This document shows, piece by piece, positions 1 to 6,647 of a DNA stretch of 64,000 nt. The position numbers and the translations under genes were made by a program. Origin of the DNA: JBCCDY01 sp039030555 (GTDB lineage Bacteria > Bacteroidota > Bacteroidia > Cytophagales > Cyclobacteriaceae); NCBI GenBank assembly GCA_039030555.1, contig JBCCDY010000015.1, positions 45,519 to 109,518 on the forward strand, in the 5' to 3' direction. The notes under the pieces were generated by a model. That model was given only the letters and a program-made list of their open reading frames with translations. It was not told the DNA's origin and made no database searches. Each line of letters opens with the position of its first letter. Position 1 is the stretch's first letter.

Positions 1-1013
1 AATATGGTGAGGATTCTTTTCAGCCCATAAATACTCCAAATGAAGGGGAGGAGTTTTTATTGAAGCCGATGAACTGCCCCCATCACTGTGAGATTTATAA
101 GTCCAGACCACGATCTTATAAGGAACTTCCATTACGACTTGCCGAGTTCGGTACGGTATATAGGTATGAGCAAAGCGGTGAACTTCACGGATTGACCCGC
201 GTCAGAGGATTCACACAAGATGATGCCCATATTTTTTGTAGACCAGACCAGGTAAAAGAGGAATTTAAGAAAGTTATCGATCTGGTATTTCACGTTCTTG
301 GTTCGCTTGGGTTCAACGATTATACTGCTCAAATTTCACTCCGTGACCCTGAAAAGAAAGAGAAGTACATTGGATCGGACGAAGCATGGGAAAAAGCGGA
401 GCGTGCTATCATAGAAGCTACGGAAGAGAAAGGTTTAAAAACCGTTACTGAAATTGGGGAGGCTGCCTTTTACGGTCCAAAGCTTGATTTTATGATCAAA
501 GACGCTCTTAGGAGGAGTTGGCAGTTGGGAACAATACAGGTTGATTACCAATTACCCGATCGCTTTGAGCTGGAATATATTGGATCGGATAATCAAAGAC
601 ACCGTCCGGTTATGATTCACAGAGCTCCATTCGGATCATTGGAACGTTTTGTTGCAGTACTTTTAGAACATTGCGCCGGAGAATTACCGCTCTGGCTAGC
701 CTCGGAACAGTATAGAATACTCCCGATATCAGAGAAGTTCCACGAATATGCCGTCACTCTGAAAAATGAACTAGAGTCAAATGATATAAGAGGTACTATA
801 GATGAGCGTGACGAGAAAATAGGCAGAAAAATAAGAGATGCTGAAGTCGGAAAGGTTCCCTATATGTTGATTGTAGGAGAAAAAGAAGCAGATAGCGAAA
901 CAGCAAGCCTAAGAAAACACGGTTCCGGCGATGTCGGCTCTAAATCCGTGCAGGAGCTTTTGGACTTTTTTAAACAAGAAATAAGCAGTACAATTGAAAA
1001 TAGAGCTAATTAG
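1..1013 (+). CDS. thrS: Threonyl-tRNA synthetase, C-terminal part (5' end outside window)
   Basis: Charges tRNA-Thr with threonine in the cytoplasm. The open frame runs in from the left edge, so only the catalytic core and anticodon-binding domain are present, and a TTG at 60 is not the start. The class II core shows the zinc-site MNCPHH motif, the motif-2 stretch around FGTVYRYEQSGEL, the DDAHIF histidine, and motif 3 (IHRAPFGSLERF). The last ~110 residues form the HGTP anticodon-binding domain (ILPISEKFHEYA, then VPYMLIVGEKE). The gene heads the thrS-infC-rpmI-rplT cluster, and infC follows about 83 bp downstream. The identification is certain; only the missing N-terminus (TGS and editing domains) is unknown. 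Confidence 0.97.
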   Translation, partial: YGEDSFQPINTPNEGEEFLLKPMNCPHHCEIYKSRPRSYKELPLRLAEFGTVYRYEQSGELHGLTRVRGFTQDDAHIFCRPDQVKEEFKKVIDLVFHVLGSLGFNDYTAQISLRDPEKKEKYIGSDEAWEKAERAIIEATEEKGLKTVTEIGEAAFYGPKLDFMIKDALRRSWQLGTIQVDYQLPDRFELEYIGSDNQRHRPVMIHRAPFGSLERFVAVLLEHCAGELPLWLASEQYRILPISEKFHEYAVTLKNELESNDIRGTIDERDEKIGRKIRDAEVGKVPYMLIVGEKEADSETASLRKHGSGDVGSKSVQELLDFFKQEISSTIENRAN

Positions 1014-1096
1014 TAGTGGTTATTGCATTTAGTAATGATTATACCGATATTTGCGACCTATTTTAAAGAAAAGTTAAACTTAAACCATAAAATACT

Positions 1097-1654
1097 ATCG
1101 CGAAACAACAACGCCGACCGTTTAGAGGACGGGTGGAAGAGCCTTACAAGGTAAACGAAAAAATAAGGGCATCCCACGTCAGGGTGGTTGGAGATAATGT
1201 AGATGTCGATATCTATCCAATAGAGGAAGCGCTTAAAATTGCTAAAAATATCGGACTTGATCTGGTAGAGATTTCTCCCAAAGCAGATCCTCCTGTTTGT
1301 AAAGTAATAGACTATTCAAAGTTTAAATACGAACAGAAGAAAAAGCAAAAAGAGATAAAGGCTAAGGCAGCTAAGACAGTAGTAAAAGAAATCAGGTTTG
1401 GCCCTAATACCGACGATCACGATTTCAATTTTAAACTGAAGCATGCCATGAATTTCCTTCAGGATGGAGCCAAGGTTAAAGCTTACGTCCATTTTTATGG
1501 AAGAAGTATCGTTTTCAAAGAACGTGGCGAAATTTTGTTGTTGAGGTTTGCACAAGAGTTAGAAGAATATGGAAAAGTGGAGCAATTACCAAAATTGGAA
1601 GGTAAGAGAATGATCTTAATGATCGCTCCGAAAATGATAAGTAAGAAAAAGTAG
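1097..1654 (+). CDS. infC: Translation initiation factor IF-3, probable ATC start
   Basis: IF-3 binds the 30S subunit and proofreads start codons. The IF3-N domain begins near KVNEKIRASHVRVVG and the C domain covers KEIRFGPNTDDHDFNFK to the end. A GTG at 1133 would give 173 residues. The same frame is open back to a stop at 1088 and encodes the basic tract QQRRPFRGR typical of Bacteroidota IF-3, so I place the start at ATC 1097 (185 residues). No ATG or GTG lies in this extension. IF-3 genes commonly use rare start codons (AUU, AUC, AUA) for autoregulation. The function is secure; the start is inferred. Confidence 0.93.
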   Translation: MAKQQRRPFRGRVEEPYKVNEKIRASHVRVVGDNVDVDIYPIEEALKIAKNIGLDLVEISPKADPPVCKVIDYSKFKYEQKKKQKEIKAKAAKTVVKEIRFGPNTDDHDFNFKLKHAMNFLQDGAKVKAYVHFYGRSIVFKERGEILLLRFAQELEEYGKVEQLPKLEGKRMILMIAPKMISKKK

Positions 1655-1674
1655 GATCAGGAAAATAGAGTGAG

Positions 1675-1869
1675 ATGCCAAAAGTAAAAACAAAATCAGG
1701 TGCTAAGAAAAGGTTCAAATTAACAGGAACCGGAAAGATTAAAAGAAAGCACGCTTTCAAAAGTCATATTTTGACTAAGAAAGAAACGAAGCAAAAAAGA
1801 AATTTAACAGACATGACGGTTGTACATAAAGCAGATGTGCCAAACGTCAAGCAAATGTTGAATTTATAA
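1675..1869 (+). CDS. rpmI: 50S ribosomal protein L35
   Basis: Small basic protein of the large ribosomal subunit, 64 residues, the normal size. The N-terminus MPKVKTKSGAKKRFKLTGTG and the internal KRKHAFKSHILTKK are diagnostic of bL35. It follows infC by 20 bp and precedes rplT, the conserved order in bacteria, so it is almost certainly co-transcribed with both. Confidence 0.97.
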   Translation: MPKVKTKSGAKKRFKLTGTGKIKRKHAFKSHILTKKETKQKRNLTDMTVVHKADVPNVKQMLNL

Positions 1870-1888
1870 TAAAGGTTATTGTTGTACC

Positions 1889-1911
1889 AAGGTTATGGCT
1901 TTAAGAACCTT
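1889..1911. promoter_or_regulatory. Inverted repeat between rpmI and rplT (possible L20 leader)
   Basis: AAGGTT (1889-1894) can pair with AACCTT (1906-1911) across an 11-nt loop in the 82-bp gap between rpmI and rplT. Many bacteria autoregulate this operon through an L20-binding RNA structure. This could be a local version, but the stem is short and I cannot show L20 recognition. Confidence 0.25.
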
Positions 1912-1951
1912 AAAACTGAACGGGACGCCATAAACTAAAAAATAAAAAATA

Positions 1952-2293
1952 ATGAGATCAGTAAATAAAGTAGCCTCAAAGGCCAGAAGAAAGAAGATTT
2001 TAAAATTTGCCAAAGGGTATTATGGCAGAAGAAAAAATGTATGGACTGTAGCAAAGAATGCTGTTGAAAAAGGATGGCAGTATGCGTACAGAGATAGAAA
2101 AGCTAAAAAACGTGAGTTCAGAAGTCTTTGGATTCAAAGAATAAATGCAGGGGCTCGCTTACATGGATTGTCTTATTCTCAGTTTATGGGAAAGTTAAAG
2201 ACAGCTGAAATAGATTTAAATAGAAAAGTACTCGCTGATCTTGCAATGAACCATCCTGATGCGTTCAAAGCAATCGTAAGTAAAGTGAAGTAA
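1952..2293 (+). CDS. rplT: 50S ribosomal protein L20
   Basis: Large-subunit assembly protein, 113 residues. The sequence VASKARRKKILKFAKGYYGR followed by RRKNVWTVAKNAVEKGWQYA matches the bL20 signature, and the C-terminal half keeps the SYSQFMGKLK and LADLAMNHPDAF segments. It is the last gene of the translation cluster and is followed 23 bp later by a strong terminator. Confidence 0.97.
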   Translation: MRSVNKVASKARRKKILKFAKGYYGRRKNVWTVAKNAVEKGWQYAYRDRKAKKREFRSLWIQRINAGARLHGLSYSQFMGKLKTAEIDLNRKVLADLAMNHPDAFKAIVSKVK

Positions 2294-2315
2294 TTAATAA
2301 AAATTGATCCTACTG

Positions 2316-2342
2316 AAAACCTCGCATTGTCGGGGTTTTTTT
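2316..2342 (+). terminator. Rho-independent terminator of the thrS-rplT cluster
   Basis: AAAACCTCG (2316-2324) pairs with CGGGGTTTT (2331-2339), with one G-U pair and a 6-nt loop, and runs into a T tract. It lies between convergent genes and may serve both, since the downstream gene on the minus strand stops 41 bp away. Confidence 0.85.
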
Positions 2343-2382
2343 ATGCCCTTTTTCCAATTTTTAGTCTTACGCTTGTCAGGAA

Positions 2383-3234
2383 TTATAAAAAACACTTTTC
2401 AGTACCTTTCTGATAATCAAATCCATTCTTACTATTCTTATAACCTGAAATTCGCTCCTGAAATAACTCTTTACGGTACCCGGATTGATTAGTTCCTAAA
2501 TCTTGCGCCTGGTTCATCTTCTTTGAGTAATGAAGATTACTTAAATCATCACGTTGTTCAAATAAGGAAGGGAGAAAATTTTCGAATACTCCAACTTCTA
2601 TAGTATTATGGGTTAGCCATGCATTCCAAAAACTCTGATCGTATCCGCCAATAACTTTATTAGTTATTTTTTGAGAGATAATATCCTGTTTATGAGAACC
2701 CGCAACAATTTCGTAGTGGTAGTGCACCCCTACGATTTCACCTTGTTCAACCACATCTTTAAAGCTAATTCTAAGACTCATCATCTTTCCAATTAAAGGG
2801 ATTCGTTTACCCATACACCAGCCATCCCTTTCGTAATAAAAAATTTCAAGTGCTTGGTTAACAGGATACTTCAATCCATGCTTTTCATACTGCATAACTT
2901 CCTGAATATGAATTTTTGCTCCTCGTTTTGAGGTGTCTCCGGGTCCCAGATTTCCAGAAAGTCTTGCATTGATGTGGTCTGAAGGATGCCAAAGAAGGTA
3001 AGCCGGAACGATCTTATCCTCATAGCCTTTTACGTCTACCAGTCGTACTTTTAGATTAGGAAAATTTTTAAACCACCAGTAAATCATTTCAGAGCTAACT
3101 CCTCTTAAAATAGAATGATTTAACACGACACAAATCTGGTTTGCCCTGTTTCTTATCTGTTTAAAATGAACGCTTGATATTGGTTTTAATTTCCAGCCAA
3201 AATTCCTTGCTTCGGGTACTTTCAGTTTATCCAT
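2383..3234 (-). CDS. DAPG hydrolase (PhlG)-family metal-dependent hydrolase
   Basis: 283 residues resembling PhlG, the zinc enzyme that cleaves a C-C bond in 2,4-diacetylphloroglucinol. Seen in the sequence: VLNHSILRGVSSEMIYWWF (37-55), YLLWHPSDHI (79-88), IQE (110-112), and WLTHNTIEVG (206-215). The HxxxE spacing (H209, E213), together with H83 and E112, fits the family's His/Glu/His/Glu zinc site, though residue assignment is by eye. There is no signal peptide, so it should be cytosolic. It is divergent from a Crp/Fnr gene across 137 bp, which suggests inducible control. The substrate is unknown; ketone cleavage or detoxification is an inference. The last ~45 residues are polar and low in motif content. 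Confidence 0.65.
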   Translation of the reverse strand: MDKLKVPEARNFGWKLKPISSVHFKQIRNRANQICVVLNHSILRGVSSEMIYWWFKNFPNLKVRLVDVKGYEDKIVPAYLLWHPSDHINARLSGNLGPGDTSKRGAKIHIQEVMQYEKHGLKYPVNQALEIFYYERDGWCMGKRIPLIGKMMSLRISFKDVVEQGEIVGVHYHYEIVAGSHKQDIISQKITNKVIGGYDQSFWNAWLTHNTIEVGVFENFLPSLFEQRDDLSNLHYSKKMNQAQDLGTNQSGYRKELFQERISGYKNSKNGFDYQKGTEKCFL

Positions 3235-3371
3235 TCCATTACTTTACTACAACTCCATCAGTTGAAAGTATGAAATTCGTTTAGCTCAAAAATTGACTTA
3301 GTTCAAGAACAAGAAGAATTCTTATTCTTATTTTACTAATTACATTTCAGGAAAACAGTTAATTATTGATT

Positions 3372-3992
3372 ATGACTCCCAGCATTGACTTTTTGAAAAA
3401 TGAGATATTCAAGTACGAGATTAGTTTAAGTCAGGATGAATGGGAATCATTTGAGTCTGAACTTTCAACGGTTTGTTTTGAGAAAGGAGATTCAATTTTT
3501 GCAAGTACAGAAATTTGTAAAGATCTTTTTTTTGTCTCTAAGGGAATCGTAGCATCATCTTATGATAATGAAAATGAACATGTAATAAACAGATTTTTTA
3601 GCCCAAATGATATTTGTAGTAATATTGTAAGTCTGGTAAAACAAACATTTACCAATGACAATATAGTTGCAATCACCAGAACTGAAGGGGTTCTAATTCC
3701 GAGCGAGTTATTTCTGGAAAGCTACCTGCATTCCAATAGTCTGGGGTTATTTTTTCGTAAGCGATTACTTGAAGTTTTATTAGAGGATAAAATGTTCATT
3801 TCCATAAAAACGATGACGGGTGTGGAAGCAAAAATGAATTTTTTAAGAGATCAATACCCTGAGATCTACTTAAACGTACCATGGAAATACATTGCCGAAT
3901 TCATCGGTGTAACTCCCGAATGGCTTAGTAGATATATAAACAGGAAACAAATTTCCATACCAGCCTTTTCTTATGGTAAGAATAATGATTGA
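3372..3992 (+). CDS. Crp/Fnr-family transcriptional regulator (subfamily B)
   Basis: A cyclic-nucleotide-binding-like beta roll fills the first ~115 residues (KGDSIFASTEICKDLFFVSKGIV). A dimer helix and a C-terminal helix-turn-helix, KYIAEFIGVTPEWLSRY, follow. I start it at ATG 3372 instead of the TTG six bases earlier, giving 206 residues. The beta roll lacks a recognisable cAMP phosphate-binding cassette (no GE...R), so cAMP is probably not the ligand. It stands divergent from the PhlG-like gene, its likely target. Its helix-turn-helix is close to that of the gene at 16355-16945 and distinct from the three paralogues sharing QKMIASYLGITPEALS. Confidence 0.85.
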   Translation: MTPSIDFLKNEIFKYEISLSQDEWESFESELSTVCFEKGDSIFASTEICKDLFFVSKGIVASSYDNENEHVINRFFSPNDICSNIVSLVKQTFTNDNIVAITRTEGVLIPSELFLESYLHSNSLGLFFRKRLLEVLLEDKMFISIKTMTGVEAKMNFLRDQYPEIYLNVPWKYIAEFIGVTPEWLSRYINRKQISIPAFSYGKNND

Positions 3993-4044
3993 ATGATATT
4001 AACTCGTTTAATCTGTTCCCTGGCCTTATGCACTCAGACTTGAT

Positions 4045-4100
4045 CCGCTAAGGCTCATTTGCAATGAGACCGAAACTTTGGGTTAGCATTTGCAATGCGG
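4045..4100. repeat. Tandem hairpins with identical core (REP-like)
   Basis: Two perfect small hairpins share the core CATTTGCAATG: CTCATT-TGC-AATGAG (4054-4068) and GCATT-TGC-AATGC (4086-4098). They are bracketed by CCGC (4045-4048) and GCGG (4097-4100), and GCTAA/TTAGC can also pair. Duplicated extragenic palindromes of this kind resemble REP-type elements mobilised by IS200-like transposases. No transposase gene is nearby. Only one copy was noticed in the window. Confidence 0.45.
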
Positions 4101-4138
4101 AAGAGTAAAGTCCATAGTGGTTTATTTGATCCTATTCG

Positions 4139-4164
4139 AACCCCGCTGAAAGTGGGGTTTTTTT
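4139..4164 (+). terminator. Rho-independent terminator downstream of the Crp/Fnr gene
   Basis: AACCCCGC (4139-4146) pairs with GTGGGGTT (4152-4159) around a 5-nt loop and is followed by a run of T. It lies 150 bp after the stop of the regulator at 3372-3992. Confidence 0.75.
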
Positions 4165-4376
4165 ACGCCCTTTCTTCGATCTTTAATTTCAAACAATTAT
4201 TAACCCATATCTTAAGATAACATTGAGTATGTAAAGAAATTAAAGGGGTGGTTATTCTTGTTGTTATTGTAAAGTCTGTTTGTTTACATTCTCTTTTTCC
4301 CACTTTCATACCCAATCAAAATTGTCTTTTTTACTTCCTGTTGTGCCTTAAGACTGTATTAATAATACTTAAGAAG

Positions 4377-5969
4377 TTATTTGATTGGAAAAATCACATC
4401 AAATTTCGTTCCTTTTCCAAGAATAGAGTGTACATCAATTTTCGCACCTATTTTTTCTGTTATTTCTTTAACGATATAAAGTCCCAAACCTGAACCTGTC
4501 TTAACTTTATCTGTAGCTGTAAAAAACATATCAAAAATTTTCTCAATGTATTCAGGGGCGATTCCTATTCCGTTATCTTCTACAGAAATAAGGAAAGAAT
4601 CATTAGTCGATTTAGCATTAACCTTCACCCTCATTGTCGGGTTTTTTTGGTTAGAAAACCTTATTGAGTTTGATATTAGATTTTTTAGAATTATGGAAAA
4701 CCTTTTTCTATCCTGGTCTATGATCAATTCAGTACCTATTTCATTAAGTAGTTCTACCTCCCTGTTGATCATAAAGACTTGATATTGATCAAATAGTTCT
4801 GTAATCAAATCACGAACTGAGAAAGTGGTTATTGTTAGCTCCTCTCTACCATTACTGAAATATTCAAGAATATCCTTTATGAAGAAATCCAACTTTTCCA
4901 ATGATTTCTCCTGAAGGCAAAGGTACTCATGAACTTTAGAATCATCTGTTTCCATTCTTGCTAGCTTTGTTAAGCCAATAGAGGATGCAATAGGGGATCT
5001 CAAATCATGTGAAACGCTATAAACAAAACTATCAAGCTCCTTATTTACTTTAAGTAAATCCTTATTGACTGATCTTATTTCGTTGGTTCCACCTCCAATT
5101 ATCGTTAATGTTGCAGCTAATGTTATTATGAAAACCTGATTGAGTAGAAGTGAATTAAATTCTCCCAATGCACCTAATGATTCTAAATCGAATTTCAGTG
5201 CAAACAGGCTTATTCCGGAAATAGTAAGTAGAAACAGTAGTGAGGCCTGAACGCTGAACCTCAAACATATTGTTGTTGCTAGTGCAAAAGCCAGCAAAGG
5301 TGAAGAGTATAAAAGCGCATTTAAATAATTTTCTGTAGTACCTAGCAAAAAAAGAATGCTGGCTAAAATTAGAAAATATAGAAAATCATATATGCTTGGC
5401 CTGAATGACCATGAGTCTTTTCTTTGTAATGAAAGCAATAATGGCGTTACCAGGAAAACACCTGTAGCATTACTGAGCCACCAGGTTAAAAATATAGCCT
5501 TAGGATCGAAATCAATACCCTTGTAAAAACTTAGAATTGTTGTTGTTCCGATGATAGCCGAAATGGCTGAGGTTACCATTATCAGCATAAAAAATTTGGA
5601 TCCGTTCTTATAGGAACAGAACAGATCTTCTTTGACAATAAACTTTTTGAAAAGATAGTATTCTAATAGGGCTTCAAAAACACTGGTAGCTGTATAGACT
5701 AACGGAGGGCCTATAAAAGTTATATATGAAAAACCCCAAAATGGAATACCTTCTTTGAAGTTGAAAAAATAAGCACCTATTATTATCCCGATTACTGCTT
5801 TTCTTCCATATCGCAAAATGGAAAACAATCCAATTCCCGAAGGAAGCCAGAGTGCGTTGGAGGTGATACTGGCGTATTTAAATACCATAGCCAGTTCTCC
5901 ACAACTGTAGAATAGTATGGATACCATACCTATCGCTAGCCAATTAGAATGCTTTTTTTTACTTATCAA
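4377..5969 (-). CDS. MASE1-domain sensor histidine kinase
   Basis: 530-residue membrane sensor kinase. The first ~295 residues are hydrophobic with about eight predicted membrane segments. They include the MASE1-like stretch SNALWLPSGIGLFSILRYG (37-55). A short helix leads into a HisKA domain with phospho-acceptor H321 in SVSHDLRSPIASS. The ATPase domain shows an N box (NLISNSIRFS, 430-439), G1 DNGIGI (465-470), and G2 GSGLGLYIVK (492-501), so it should be active. No response regulator is adjacent, so the partner must lie elsewhere. A TTAAT-CTAG-GTTAA box lies 140 bp upstream (6110-6123), suggesting membership of the local regulon. The signal sensed is unknown. Confidence 0.88.
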   Translation of the reverse strand: MISKKKHSNWLAIGMVSILFYSCGELAMVFKYASITSNALWLPSGIGLFSILRYGRKAVIGIIIGAYFFNFKEGIPFWGFSYITFIGPPLVYTATSVFEALLEYYLFKKFIVKEDLFCSYKNGSKFFMLIMVTSAISAIIGTTTILSFYKGIDFDPKAIFLTWWLSNATGVFLVTPLLLSLQRKDSWSFRPSIYDFLYFLILASILFLLGTTENYLNALLYSSPLLAFALATTICLRFSVQASLLFLLTISGISLFALKFDLESLGALGEFNSLLLNQVFIITLAATLTIIGGGTNEIRSVNKDLLKVNKELDSFVYSVSHDLRSPIASSIGLTKLARMETDDSKVHEYLCLQEKSLEKLDFFIKDILEYFSNGREELTITTFSVRDLITELFDQYQVFMINREVELLNEIGTELIIDQDRKRFSIILKNLISNSIRFSNQKNPTMRVKVNAKSTNDSFLISVEDNGIGIAPEYIEKIFDMFFTATDKVKTGSGLGLYIVKEITEKIGAKIDVHSILGKGTKFDVIFPIK

Positions 5970-6109
5970 TTAGTGTACCATCTAATGTTAATTATTCAAT
6001 TTTGTCTTACTTGCGAACCCAATCATCACTATATCAGGCTTTATTTCAATCAGGTTATTCAATAATGTTTATTCATACATTAAGATTTATCTTTAAAAGA
6101 TATTTCACA

Positions 6110-6123
6110 TTAATCTAGGTTAA
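6110..6123. promoter_or_regulatory. 5-4-5 palindromic box TTAAT-CTAG-GTTAA
   Basis: One of at least seven intergenic copies of TTAAY-N4-RTTAA between 6 and 28.4 kb. It lies 140 bp upstream of the MASE1 kinase, in the gap shared with the divergent Omp85 fusion gene. The geometry matches FNR-type operators (5-bp half sites, 4-bp spacer). Confidence 0.5.
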
Positions 6124-6130
6124 TTTAATC

Positions 6131-6151
6131 AGGCTAAGCATTGCTTAGCCT
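6131..6151. repeat. Perfect palindromic hairpin
   Basis: AGGCTAAGC (6131-6139) is the exact reverse complement of GCTTAGCCT (6143-6151), separated by ATT. There is no T tract, so it is not a normal terminator. It could be a regulator site or a remnant of a repeat element. Confidence 0.5.
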
Positions 6152-6413
6152 AGTCCAGCCTTTAGACCTTAATTTTACAGCTTGAAATTACTCAACTCGT
6201 GTAAAAGCGTAAGTCAGGGATTGCTAAGATGATTAAAGCAATCGATATAATAATAATCTGCAGAATCAGGCCCCCTGTATTTAGATGTTTGCAAATAATA
6301 GAATTAACATCATAAAAGTCTTAACTCATATCTTCTTCATTGTTCAGAAAGATTCATAAGAAATAGAGAATGAATTTAAAAAGTAAACGCTATAATCTTA
6401 CTGGAATCATGTC

Positions 6414-6427
6414 TTAATCTAAGTTAA
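6414..6427. promoter_or_regulatory. 5-4-5 palindromic box TTAAT-CTAA-GTTAA
   Basis: Second copy in the divergent region, about 220 bp before the ATG of the Omp85 fusion gene. Half sites are TTAAT and GTTAA, and the spacer CTAA differs from the common CTAG by one base. Confidence 0.5.
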
Positions 6428-6647
6428 TGCTTTCGATAATTCTTATGAGTAATTATATAACTATAAATTAAATAACTTGTATGCATCTAGTTTGTGTTAT
6501 ATATAATTATTGATTGTATGTAGAATTGGATCTGCTAATCTATTATACGTTAGCAGTTCGATTTACCAAGATCAAAATTATGACTGTATAACTAAATGCT
6601 TGGAGCTATTGAATAGTCATATCTTCTCCTCAATTAATATTTCCGAT

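Larger units (their letters stand above)
3993..4376. other. Gene-free interval between Crp/Fnr gene and MASE1 kinase
   Basis: 384 bp without a credible coding frame. It holds the REP-like hairpins (4045-4100) and the terminator (4139-4164). The remaining ~210 bp is AT-rich with nothing recognisable. A reading frame at 4248-4493 runs antisense into the kinase gene and looks spurious. Confidence 0.6.
5970..6647. other. Long divergent intergenic region
   Basis: About 678 bp between the MASE1 kinase and the Omp85 fusion gene, taking the latter's start at 6648. It contains two 5-4-5 boxes (6110, 6414) and a perfect palindromic hairpin (6131-6151). I see no other coding or RNA feature. An in-frame extension of the downstream gene back to a TTG at 6510 is possible but lacks a signal peptide. 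Confidence 0.6.

Noticed and set aside
4085..4115. GAAGAGTAAAGTCC resembling part of RNase P RNA
   Set aside because: The remaining conserved RNase P elements and length (~350 nt) are absent.
4125..4165. TTCGAACCCC resembling a tRNA T-arm
   Set aside because: No cloverleaf can be drawn upstream; the sequence is the left arm of a Rho-independent terminator.
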